A stretch of DNA of 64,000 nucleotides, taken from VAZQ01 sp963725185 (GTDB lineage Bacteria > Pseudomonadota > Alphaproteobacteria > Rhizobiales > Xanthobacteraceae). The notes under the pieces were generated by a model. It did no database searches and was not told where the DNA came from. It saw only the letters and a program-made list of their open reading frames with translations. The position numbers were made by a program, and so were the translations under genes. Below are positions 34,462 to 42,986 of the stretch, one piece after another. Where the stretch lies: the NCBI GenBank assembly GCA_963725185.1, contig CAVRXO010000006.1, positions 2,542,001 to 2,606,000 on the forward strand. The letters run 5' to 3'. Each line of letters begins with the position of its first letter. The first letter of the stretch is position 1.

Positions 34462-35192
34462 GCATCCCGCCCGACCGCGACTCGCTCTAGAAACCCCGCC
34501 AGATCGTCGGTGACGTGGTCGACGTGCGCGGCGTCGCGGCCTTCGAGCTCCCAATCCTCGCGGAAGACCTCGCGGGTGCTTTCGGGCACGACCAGGACCG
34601 TGGTCATGCCGAGGCTGTGGGGCACCGCCAGATTGCGCGCCAGATCCTCGAACATGGCGGCCTTGGTCGGATCGACCGCATGGGTGCGCAGGAACCGCGC
34701 ATAGGTCTGCGGCGAGGGCTTGGGCTCAAGCTCGGCCGCCACGATGTCGAACACGTCCTCGAAGTGATGCGCGAGCTCAAGCCGCGTCAACACGGCTTGC
34801 GCATGGCGGCGCGTCCCGTTGGTGAGGATGAGCTTGCGGCCGCGCAGCTGCTCGATGGCCTGCCCGAGCGCCGCGTTCGCCTGCAGCGGCGAATGATCGA
34901 TCTGATGGACGAAATCGAGGAAATCGTCGGGCTTCATGCCGTGCTCGGTCATGAGCCCGCGCATCGAGGTGCCGTAGCGCCGGTAATAGTCCTTTTGTAC
35001 GCGGAACGCCTCATCCCGCGGGATCCTGAGAAAGCCAGCGATGTAGTCGCGGATGCGCTCGTCCACCTGTTGCCAGAGGTTGACGTGGTGCGGATAGAGC
35101 GTGTTGTCGAGGTCGAAGACCCAGGTCTCGACGTGCTTAAAGCCCTCGACGTGCCCAAAGCCCTCGACGTGCCGGAAGTCGCGCACGGTCAC
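34458..35192 (-). CDS. HAD-family pyrimidine 5'-nucleotidase-like phosphatase
   Basis: 244 aa. HAD motifs: nucleophile in WVFDLDNTLYPH (motif I), ILTNGTRRH (motif II), KPSPQTY and MFEDLARNLAVP (III/IV). The family (YjjG/Sdt1-like) dephosphorylates nucleotides or related phosphates. A GTG start at 35192 overlaps the argB stop (GTGA), implying coupled translation. The N-terminus carries an odd near-duplication, FRHVEGFGHVEGFKHVE. It is a usual neighbour of argB in this class. Confidence 0.85.
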   Translation of the reverse strand: MTVRDFRHVEGFGHVEGFKHVETWVFDLDNTLYPHHVNLWQQVDERIRDYIAGFLRIPRDEAFRVQKDYYRRYGTSMRGLMTEHGMKPDDFLDFVHQIDHSPLQANAALGQAIEQLRGRKLILTNGTRRHAQAVLTRLELAHHFEDVFDIVAAELEPKPSPQTYARFLRTHAVDPTKAAMFEDLARNLAVPHSLGMTTVLVVPESTREVFREDWELEGRDAAHVDHVTDDLAGFLERVAVGRDA

Positions 35193-36082
35193 CGGCGCAT
35201 CAGCGTGCCGGCGCCGTGATCGGTGAGCAGCTCGAGCAGGACCGCGTGCGGCACCCGTCCGTCCAGGATCACGACGCCCTCGACCCCCTGCTCGAGCGCA
35301 TAGAGACAGGTCTCGACCTTGGGAATCATGCCGCCCGAGACGGTGCCGTCGGCGATCAGCCGGCGGGCATCGTCCGCCGACAGCTCGCGGATCAGGCTCT
35401 TCGACTTGTCGAGCACGCCGGGCACGTCGGTCAGGAGCAGCAGCCGCTTGGCCTTGAGCGCGCCCGCGATCGCTCCGGCGAAGGTGTCGGCGTTGATGTT
35501 GTAGGTGACCCCATCCCGCGAGGTGGCGATCGGCGCCAGCACCGGAATGAGGTCGCGGCCGAGGATTTGATTGAGCACCGTGACGTCGACCTTCTCGGGC
35601 TCGCCGACATAGCCGAGATCGACGATCTTCTCGATATGCGAATCCGGATCCACCATGCTGCGGTTGATCTTGTGGGCGACCACCATGTTGCCGTCCTTGC
35701 CGCAGAGTCCGACCGCCCGGCCGCCCGCCCCGTTGATGAAGCCCACGATCTGCTTGTTGATGGAGCCGGCAAGCACCATCTCGACGATCTCGATGGTGGC
35801 GGCGTCGGTGATGCGCAGCCCGGCCGCGAACTGCGACTTGATGCCCAGCCGGTTGAGCATCTCGCCGATCTGCGGGCCGCCGCCGTGCACGACCACCGGA
35901 TTGATGGCGGTCTGCTCCATCAGCACGATGTCGCGGGCGAAGCTCTTGGCCATCTCCTCCTCGCCCATGGCGTGCCCGCCATATTTCACCACGACGATCT
36001 CCTCGTCGTAGCGCTGCATATGCGGCAGGGCTTCGGACAGAACGTGGGCGATGTCGTGGGGCGAGACGGTCATGGCATCCAT
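35189..36082 (-). CDS. argB: Acetylglutamate kinase
   Basis: 297 aa. Amino-acid kinase fold: VVKYGGHAMGEEE, VVVHGGGPQIGEML, GFINGAGGRAVGLCGKDG, YNINADTFAGAIAGALKA, LTDVPGVLDK and GGMIPKVETC. It phosphorylates N-acetylglutamate in arginine synthesis; the N-terminal extension (AHVLSEALPHMQRYD) is the type found in hexameric, arginine-inhibited enzymes. The start could be 36082 or 36073. It is followed by the overlapping HAD gene. Confidence 0.97.
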   Translation of the reverse strand: MDAMTVSPHDIAHVLSEALPHMQRYDEEIVVVKYGGHAMGEEEMAKSFARDIVLMEQTAINPVVVHGGGPQIGEMLNRLGIKSQFAAGLRITDAATIEIVEMVLAGSINKQIVGFINGAGGRAVGLCGKDGNMVVAHKINRSMVDPDSHIEKIVDLGYVGEPEKVDVTVLNQILGRDLIPVLAPIATSRDGVTYNINADTFAGAIAGALKAKRLLLLTDVPGVLDKSKSLIRELSADDARRLIADGTVSGGMIPKVETCLYALEQGVEGVVILDGRVPHAVLLELLTDHGAGTLMRR

Positions 36083-36239
36083 CGTGGGTCGGCGACCTTT
36101 TAGCGGATTTGATCGGCCGGGCGAAAGGGGCAGAAATTCTTGTTTTCGCGAAATGCATGCTTGCCCTGACGGGACGCGGGGGTTGACGCCGGTGCGCGTA
36201 GAGCCGATCAGTCGATCGCCAGGCCGCTCCCCGGAAACC

Positions 36240-37839
36240 ATGCAGACTCCGCCAGCACAACCTGCTCCCTCGCGACCTCCGGCCGGCGATCTGCCGGGCT
36301 GGGCGATTGCGCTCGCGTTCATCGCAGTGACGGTCGCGGTCGCGATTCCGGTCATCACCCACCCGCTGCCGCCGTTGTCCGACTACATCAACCATCTGGC
36401 GACCGCCCATGTGGTCGACGCCATCGCCAGCGATCGCGACCTCGAGCGCTTCTACCGCATCGAATGGGAGCCGATCCCCAATCTGATGATGGACCTGGTG
36501 GTGCCGGTGCTGCACCGGTTCATGGGCATCTATCCGGCGGGGCAGGTTTTCACGATCTCGATCTTTGTCGTCATCCTGTCCGGCACGATGGCGGTCAACC
36601 GCGCGCTCATGGGCCGCTGGTCGGCGCTGCCGCTCATCGCCGCTCCGCTCCTCTACAGCGGCGTGCTCTTGGTCGGCGTCATGAACTATATGTTCGGCAT
36701 CGGCCTGGCGCTGTGGGCCTTTGCGGCCTGGATCGCGCTGCGCGAACGGCCCTGGCCGTGGCGGTTCGCGGTCTCCACGCTGTTCGTGCTGGCGCTGTTC
36801 TTCTGCCACCTGTTCGCGCTCGGCCTCTACGGCCTCGAGCTGCTGGCGTTCGAGACGCATCGGCTGTGGGCGCGGGCCCCCAAGCTCGCCAAAGGGGAGG
36901 GGGCCGCAAGCTTGCTCGATTTCGTCGCCACCGGGGCGCCGTTTCTGCCGGCCTTGCTGCTCCTGGTCACCGGCCCGACCTGGGAATCGGCCGGCGTGCC
37001 CGCCTACTGGGACCTGGCGGGGAAGATCGACGGCGTGACGCTGGCGATCAGCATCTACTATCCGTGGGTCGCCTATGGGCTGGTCGCCCTCCTGGCGCTG
37101 GCGGCACTGCTGGCTTGGCGCCGCGGGATCTTGCATTTCCATCCGGTCGGCTGGGCGCTCCTGGGGATCGGCGCGCGTCATCTATCTGGCGCTGCCGCGC
37201 GTCCTGTTCGCCGCCCACCTGGCCGACCAGCGGCTGCCGATCGCGCTCGCCTTCATGCTGCTCGCCTGCATCAGCGTCGACCTGGAAGATCGCCGCCTGC
37301 GGGCGGGATTTGTCGCCCTGCTGGCCGTTCTGCTGGCCGCGCGCCTGACCGAGGTCCAGATCGTGTGGAACGATCTGTCGCGCGGTCCCGACGAAGCCTT
37401 GCGGGCGGTGAAGTCGATCGCGCGCGGAGCGCGGGTGCTGGTCGTCCACGGCGACCGCTCGTCGACCGGATTGATCAGCGACCTCGGCCTCGTTCACATC
37501 GCCTCGCTCGCGACCATCGAGCGCTCGGCGCTGGTCTCGACCGCGTTCACCGTGGAAGGCAAGCATATCCTGCAGGTACGCGACGAGTTCCGCCCCTATG
37601 TCGACACCCGCGACGGCACGCCGCCATCGCTACCTTATTTCCTCGACGCCGCCATCGGCCCGGGTCCGTACTATTTCAGCGATTGGCCGCAGCACTTCGA
37701 TTATGTCTTCGTCCTGTTCACCAATCCGGGCGCCCCCAATCCGGACCCGACCCGGCTGGCGGTGGTCGACGAGGGCCGGCACTTCCAGCTCTATCAGGTG
37801 ATCGCGCACCGGTTCGCGGAGTTGGCGAGTAGCGAGTAG
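36240..37839 (+). CDS. Polytopic membrane protein of unknown function (one apparent frameshift)
   Basis: Joined product ~530 aa. About ten TM helices (WAIALAFIAVTVAVAIPVI, FTISIFVVILSGTMAV, YMFGIGLALWAFAAWIAL and others) followed by a ~170-residue soluble C-terminal part (ILQVRDEFRPYVDTRDGT, GPGPYYFSDWPQHFDYVFVL). The layout resembles glycosyltransferase-like or DUF-type polytopic proteins, but no catalytic motif was recognised. The frame changes at ~37171-37180 within gcgcgcgtca, where one surplus base is the simplest cause. It is divergent from argB. The stop codon lies inside an inverted-repeat element. Confidence 0.7.
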
Positions 37840-37896
37840 CAAGAACGCCGGCTTTTCCGATCCGCTATTCGCTGCTCGCCATTCGCTATTCGCCAT
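37822..37896. repeat. Inverted-repeat element with iterated GCGAGTAG/CTATTCGC arms (copy 2)
   Basis: Left arm ttggcgagtagcgagtagc (37822-37840) and right arm with CTATTCGCTGCTCGCCATTC-type iterations (37864-37896). Same design as 10911-11003. It includes the stop codon of the membrane-protein gene and lies between two convergent genes. Confidence 0.75.
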
Positions 37897-37912
37897 TCCC
37901 AATTCGCCGGCG

Positions 37913-38611
37913 CTACGCCGTGGCGCGTTCGACACGGAGGCGCGCGATGGCGGCGCGCAATTCGGGCAGGCCGATGCCGTCGCGGGCGGAGGTCGCGAGC
38001 ACGTGCGGGAAGGCGGCCGGATGTTGGGTGAGCGCCGCCTGGGTGGCGGCGATGCGGCCGGCGAGCTCCGCCTTGCCGACCGCGTCGGTCTTGGTCAGCA
38101 CGATCTGATAGTTCACGGCCGCGCGGTCGAGCACGTCGAAAACCTTGTCGTCGGTGGGCTTGAGGCCGTGGCGGGCGTCGATCAGCACATAGACCCGCGC
38201 CAGGTTGGCGCGGCCGGACAGGTAGGCGTGGATCAGGTCTGTCCAGGCCGTGATCTTGGCTTTGGAAGCGGCCGCATAGCCGTAGCCCGGCATGTCGACG
38301 AGCACGAGGTCGGCGGTGCCGGCGAAGAACACGAGCTGCTGGGTGCGGCCGGGCGTGCGCGAGGTGCGGGCGAGCGCCTTGCGCCCGGCCAGCGCATTGA
38401 TCAGGCTGGACTTGCCGACATTGGAGCGGCCGACGAACGCGATCTCGAGGCCGCGCATCGGCGGCAGCGCCGCGAGCGAATCGCTGGCGGCGATGAACTG
38501 CCATTCGCCGGTGAACAGCCGGCGGCCGGCTTCGATTTCCTGCGCGGTGAAAGGTGTGCCGGCGCCGTGCCCGTCCTGCGCCGCGACGGGCGGGCGGTCG
38601 TCCGCGCTCAC
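37913..38611 (-). CDS. engB: Ribosome-biogenesis GTPase EngB (YsxC/YihA)
   Basis: 232 aa. GTPase motifs: G1 FVGRSNVGKSSLIN, G3 VDMPGYGY, G4 VLTKTDAVG, G5-like ATSARDGIG; the switch region ALARTSRTPGRTQQL is typical. It acts in late large-subunit assembly. The GTG start at 38611 overlaps the yidC stop (GTGA). An N-terminal ~40-residue extension is common in alphaproteobacteria. Confidence 0.96.
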   Translation of the reverse strand: MSADDRPPVAAQDGHGAGTPFTAQEIEAGRRLFTGEWQFIAASDSLAALPPMRGLEIAFVGRSNVGKSSLINALAGRKALARTSRTPGRTQQLVFFAGTADLVLVDMPGYGYAAASKAKITAWTDLIHAYLSGRANLARVYVLIDARHGLKPTDDKVFDVLDRAAVNYQIVLTKTDAVGKAELAGRIAATQAALTQHPAAFPHVLATSARDGIGLPELRAAIARLRVERATA

Positions 38612-40462
38612 CTCTTCTCCAGCGGAAGCTTCTCCGGCGGCTTCTTGCTCCGGAACAACGCCATGATGTTGTCCCACAGCGTGATCTTGGCGCCGTGCCG
38701 GTGCATGATGAAGCTCTGCTGGGCGACCGAAAGCGAGTTGTTCCAGGCCCAGTAGATCACCAGGCCGGACGAGAAGTTCGCCAGCATGAAGGTGAAGATG
38801 ACCGGCATCCAGTTGAAGATCACCTGCTGCGCCGGGTCCGGCGGCGGCGGGTTGAGCTTCATCTGCAGGAACATGGTGATGCCCATGATCAGCGGCCACA
38901 GGCCGAGATGCAGGAAGGAGCCGACCACCGGCAGGGTCGTCGGATCGAAAGGGATCAGGCCGAACAGGTTGAACACGTTGGTCGGATCGGGCGCCGAAAG
39001 GTCCTTGATCCAGCCGAAGAACGGCGCGTGGCGCATCTCGATGGTGACGAACAGCACCTTGTAGAGCGAGAAGAAGACCGGGATCTGGATCGCGATCGGC
39101 AGGCAGCCGGCGACCGGATTGATCTTGTCGCGCTTGTAGAGCTCCATCATGGCCTGCTGCTGCTTCACCTTGTCGTCGGCGAAGCGCGTGCGGATGGCGG
39201 TCATCTCCGGCTGCACCGCCTTCATCTTGGCCATCGAGGCGTAGGATTTGTTGGCGAGCGGCAGGAACAGGCCCTTGATGATCAACGTGATCATCAGGAT
39301 CGCGAGGCCGAAATTGCCGACCAGATGGAAGAAGAAATCGATCGCCAGGAACATCGGCTTGGTGATGAAGAAGAACCAGCCCCAGTCGATCAGCAGGTCG
39401 AATTTGTTGAGGTGGAGCTGTTGGTTGTATCCGCCGAAGCCGCCGATCGGAAAGTTGATGCCGACGGTCGCGACCTCCTTGGCGCCGGCGAACAGCCGCG
39501 CGTCCGCCGAACCGGTGCCGCCGGGCGCGATGGTCTGCGGATCGAGCAGGTAGTCGGTCTGGTAGGTCTTGGTCTGGCCGATCAGCCCGAAGGAGAACTT
39601 GGCATGGACGCGGGCGTCGGTCTCGGGCAGCAGCGCCGCCGCCCAATACTTGTCGGTGAAGCCGAGCCAGGCATCGGTCACGTCGAAGGTGCTCGGGGTC
39701 TTCTGGTCCTCGATCTTCTTGTAGGTCAGCTCCTGCAGGCCCTGCTCGCCCATCACGCCGATCAGGCCCTCGTGCAGGATGTAATAGCCGAGCGTCGGCG
39801 GCGTGCCGTGACGCGAGATCAGCGCATAGGGATAGAGCGTCACCGCGGCCGTGCCGCTGTTGGCCACCTCGTCCTTGATGGTGAAGAGGTACTTGTCGTC
39901 GACGCTGACGGTGCGGCGGAACTGCAGGCCTTCGCCGTTGTCGTAGACGAGCGTGACCGGGTGGTCGACGCTCAGCGCGCCGCCGCCCTCTTGGCGCCAC
40001 AGCGTGTCCGGCCCCGGCAGCTTGGCCGAGGTCGCCGGCCGCCCCGGTCCAGCCGAACTCGGCATAGTACGGGTGGGGGCTGCCGGAGGGCGCCAGCAGC
40101 ACGATCGGCGGCGAGTTGGGATCGACGGTCTCGCGGTACTGCACCAGCGCCAGATCGTCGATGCGGCCGCCCGTCAGCGCGATCGAGCCGCTCAGGCGCG
40201 GGGTGTCGATGCGAATGCGCGGCGAGGCCGCAAGCGCCGCCTCGCGCGTCAGCGCCGGCTCGGCGTTCGACAGGCCGGGCGCTTGCGGCAGCGAGCCGGG
40301 CTGGGGATTGGGCGGCGGCTGCTGCGTTTGCGACTGCTGCTGCTGTTGCTGCGCGATCTGCTTCTGCTTCTCCAGCTGCGGGACGGCGAAGAAGTATTGC
40401 CATCCGATCAGCACGATGCCGGTCAGCACGATGGCAAGCAGCAGGTTTTTTTGATCGTCCAT
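38608..40462 (-). CDS. yidC: Membrane protein insertase YidC (one apparent frameshift)
   Basis: Joined product ~617 aa. The N-terminal part (MDDQKNLLLAIVLTGIVLIG, Gln/Pro-rich linker, RLSGSIALTGGRIDDLALVQ) is in one frame up to ~40045. The rest of the periplasmic P1 domain and the five-TM insertase core (WGWFFFITKPMFLAIDFF, LPLANKSYASMAKMKAVQPE, PVAGCLPIAIQIPVFFSLY, LGLWPLIMGITMFLQMKLNP) is in another, ending SKKPPEKLPLEKR. One extra base near the ggccggcgacc run explains it. YidC is essential, so a sequencing error is likely. Order rpmH-rnpA-yidC-engB. Confidence 0.93.
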
Positions 40463-40504
40463 TTCAATGACCCATATCGGAACGCCGGAGCCGTTTCGCA
40501 TGAC

Positions 40505-40606
40505 CTGGAAACAGAAACCGCTCCATTAATTTGCATTTCGCATTTTTCAGATGGAGAACCGGATGCCAACTTTCGCGCGGCCGGGCGTTTTGCCAAAAAT
40601 GCTCTA
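40505..40606 (-). repeat. GAGCATTTTTGGC-type intergenic repeat (copy 2)
   Basis: On the minus strand: ctagagcatttttggc, then atccggttctccatctga, aaaatgcgaaatgc and ggagcggtttctgtttcc. Same module order as copies at 32171, 53576 and 54562. It fills the rnpA-yidC gap and includes the rnpA stop. Confidence 0.75.
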
Positions 40607-40942
40607 GCCTTGCGCCGGGCGCGGCTCCAACCGCCGCAGCGCTGCCTTGAATTCCTCGACCAAGAAATCGAACGGCAGCCGCAAGGCGGCGCGCCGGCCG
40701 ATCAGCACGTAATCATGACCTGACCGCAGCCGCCCGGCGGCTGAACGCTTTACGACATCCTTGAGCCGCCGTCGCACCCGGTTGCGCTCGACCGCCGTGC
40801 CGACCTTTTTCGACACGGTGAATCCGACGCGGATCGGGCCATTGTCGGCACGTCCAAGCGCTTGCAGCACGAAAGCCGCGGTCGCCACCTTGCGCCCGCC
40901 CGCCGCCGCCACAAAATCGGCCCGCCGCCGCAGTCGCTCCAT
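40604..40942 (-). CDS. rnpA: Ribonuclease P protein component
   Basis: 112 aa from the ATG at 40942 (MERLRRRADFVAAAGG); an ATG two codons earlier is equally possible. Conserved RnpA features: the N-terminal LRRRADF, IRVGFTVSKKVGTAVERNRV and the RNR motif helix RRRLKDVVKR. It binds RNase P RNA to process tRNA 5' ends. It follows rpmH by ~25 bases. No yidD lies between rnpA and yidC. Confidence 0.95.
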   Translation of the reverse strand: MERLRRRADFVAAAGGRKVATAAFVLQALGRADNGPIRVGFTVSKKVGTAVERNRVRRRLKDVVKRSAAGRLRSGHDYVLIGRRAALRLPFDFLVEEFKAALRRLEPRPAQG

Positions 40943-40968
40943 GGCCATCCGCCGTCCGGCGGCAGGCG

Positions 40969-41103
40969 TCAGGCACTCAGTCGCTTGCGACCGCGCGCGC
41001 GCCGGGCCGCGACCACCTTGCGGCCGCCCGTGGTTGCCATGCGGGCGCGGAAACCGTGTCGGCGTTTGCGCACCAATTTGCTCGGTTGATAGGTCCGCTT
41101 CAC
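40969..41103 (-). CDS. rpmH: 50S ribosomal protein L34
   Basis: 44 aa: MKRTYQPSKLVRKRRHGFRA then RMATTGGRKVVAARRARGRK and RLSA. This is a full-length L34. It starts with GTG at 41103, which is why simple start-codon searches miss it. First gene of rpmH-rnpA-yidC-engB. Confidence 0.97.
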   Translation of the reverse strand: MKRTYQPSKLVRKRRHGFRARMATTGGRKVVAARRARGRKRLSA

Positions 41104-41410
41104 GGTTGTTCTGTCTCCGCAAGCCGCAGGTGGCTGGTTTCAAAGTCACGCGGCTTATACGGGAGGCAGGGCTTGCCCGTCAATGCGAGCCGCGATCTCG
41201 TGAAGATTGTGAAAATCGGCCTCAAGGAGGGGTGAACCGGCTTGCGGCGGCTCGGTTCCGGTCGACAGATCGACGCGCTCCGGACACTCTGGACATCCGG
41301 CCCCGAGTCTTGCGGGCAAAGGCTCGGGGGCAAGGTCTCGGGGGCAAAACCGCGCCCCCGCCCAAGCCAGCGCCGGGCGGCCGCCCGGATCGGGGGAAGC
41401 GGAGCAGGAC
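41104..41410. other. Intergenic, divergent promoters for rpmH and oxidoreductase
   Basis: About 307 bases between divergent genes. A short repetition of ctcgggggcaa-type units is seen at ~41325-41350. No RNA gene was recognised. Confidence 0.4.
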
Positions 41411-42868
41411 ATGCCGGAGACAATAAGACCCGACATTTGCGTCATCGGCACCGGGGCCGGCGGCTTGCAGGTTGCGGTGCAGGCCGCTGCCTTCGGGGTG
41501 GGGGTCGTGCTGGTTGACGTGCATCGGGGTGAGGGAACCCAAACGGGTCCCGCTGCGCTGCGGGCCGGTCGCCTGGCATTGAGCGCGCTGATCGGCGCCG
41601 CCCGGCACGCCCATGCGGTGGCGCAAGCGCCCGGCTTCGGGATCGAGGTCAAATCGAGCCGGGTCGATTTCGGCCGCGTGCGCGGCCATGTGCAAGGCGT
41701 CATTGCGGCGCGCGCGCCGAATGTCGCACGCGAGCGGCTGGCCGGGCTCGGCGTCAGGGTGATCGAAGGCGCCGCCCGCTTCAAGGACGCGAGCACGCTC
41801 GCCCTCGCAGGCGACATCGAGATCGCCGCCCGCCGCTTCGTCGTCGCCACCGGCTCTTCGCCGGCGCTGCCGCCCATTGCGGGACTCGCGGCAGTGCCGT
41901 ACCTGACGGTCGAGACCGCGTTCGACCTCGCCGTCTGTCCCGAGCGCCTCATCGTGATCGGGGCCGGCTCGATCGGCCTGGAATTTGCCCAGGCCTTCCG
42001 CCGGCTGGGCGCCGAGGTGACGGTCGTGGACACCGCCCAGCCGCTCGGCGAGGACGATCCCGAATGCGCCGCGGTCGTGCTGGACCAGTTCGTGCGCGAG
42101 GGTATTCGGATCCGCCGGGGCGCAGCCGTCCGGATCGCGCAGGCACACTGGCCGGCAGTACGCGATACCGAGCTTCAGCTCCTGCTTCAGGGGCCCGACG
42201 GCGAGGAGACGGTCGCGGGCAGCCACCTCCTGCTGGCGAGCGGACGCTGGGCCAATGTGGTCGGTCTCGGGCTTGAGGCTGCCGGAATCAAATACGACGA
42301 GCATGGCATCAGGGTCGACAGGGGTCTGAAGACGGCCAACCGCCGCGTCTATGCCATCGGCGATGTCGCGGGCGGCCGGCACGGGGCCCAAGCGGCCGAC
42401 CATCAGGCCGGCCTGGTGGTCCGCAACGCGCTCTTCCGGCTGCCGATCCGGTTCGATCCCGACGCTATTGCGCGCGCGACCTTCACCGATCCGGAGCTTG
42501 CCCAGACCGGCCTGACCGAGGCCATGGCGCGCCGCCGCGGCTACCGGATTCGCGTGCTGCGCTGGCCCTACCGCGAGAACGATCGCGCCCATGCGGAGGG
42601 GGAACCGAGAGGGCATATCAAGGTCGTCACCAGCGCCCGCGGCCGCATTCTCGGCGTGACCATCGTGGGTGCCGGCGCCGGCGAGCTGATCAGCGCCTGG
42701 ACGCCGGCAATCGGCCGGGGTGCTGATATCCGCGCCTTTGCCGGTATCGCGATGCCGTATCCGACCCTGTCGGAGATTGGAAAATGGGCGGCGACCACTT
42801 ATCTCATGTCCGGTTTGACGAGTTCAGGGGTGCGGCGCATCATCGCTTTTCTACGCCGTCTCGGCTGA
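41411..42868 (+). CDS. Pyridine nucleotide-disulfide oxidoreductase homologue lacking the redox cysteines
   Basis: 485 aa. Overall architecture is that of dihydrolipoamide dehydrogenase/mercuric reductase: FAD site ICVIGTGAGGLQVAVQAAAFG, ATG motif VVATGSSPALPPI, NAD(P) site LIVIGAGSIGLEFAQAF, second FAD motif RVYAIGDVAGG and the C-terminal dimerisation domain. The position normally reading GGTCVNVGCVPSK is GEGTQTGPAALRAGRLAL, with neither cysteine. The usual catalytic His of HPTLSE is Tyr (PYPTLSE). A frameshift does not explain it. It may be a cysteine-independent flavin reductase or quinone reductase. A sensor kinase gene follows on the same strand. GGAG precedes the ATG. Confidence 0.85.
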   Translation: MPETIRPDICVIGTGAGGLQVAVQAAAFGVGVVLVDVHRGEGTQTGPAALRAGRLALSALIGAARHAHAVAQAPGFGIEVKSSRVDFGRVRGHVQGVIAARAPNVARERLAGLGVRVIEGAARFKDASTLALAGDIEIAARRFVVATGSSPALPPIAGLAAVPYLTVETAFDLAVCPERLIVIGAGSIGLEFAQAFRRLGAEVTVVDTAQPLGEDDPECAAVVLDQFVREGIRIRRGAAVRIAQAHWPAVRDTELQLLLQGPDGEETVAGSHLLLASGRWANVVGLGLEAAGIKYDEHGIRVDRGLKTANRRVYAIGDVAGGRHGAQAADHQAGLVVRNALFRLPIRFDPDAIARATFTDPELAQTGLTEAMARRRGYRIRVLRWPYRENDRAHAEGEPRGHIKVVTSARGRILGVTIVGAGAGELISAWTPAIGRGADIRAFAGIAMPYPTLSEIGKWAATTYLMSGLTSSGVRRIIAFLRRLG

Positions 42869-42986
42869 ATCGTCGCAAAGCCGATAGTGGCGCGCAGCAG
42901 CTTGGTTGTACGCACGATCCCCGAAAGGTCTGCGCCCCCGCGGTTGCCGGGGGAGGCTTTCGGGATCGTGCTCGAAGGTTCCATCG

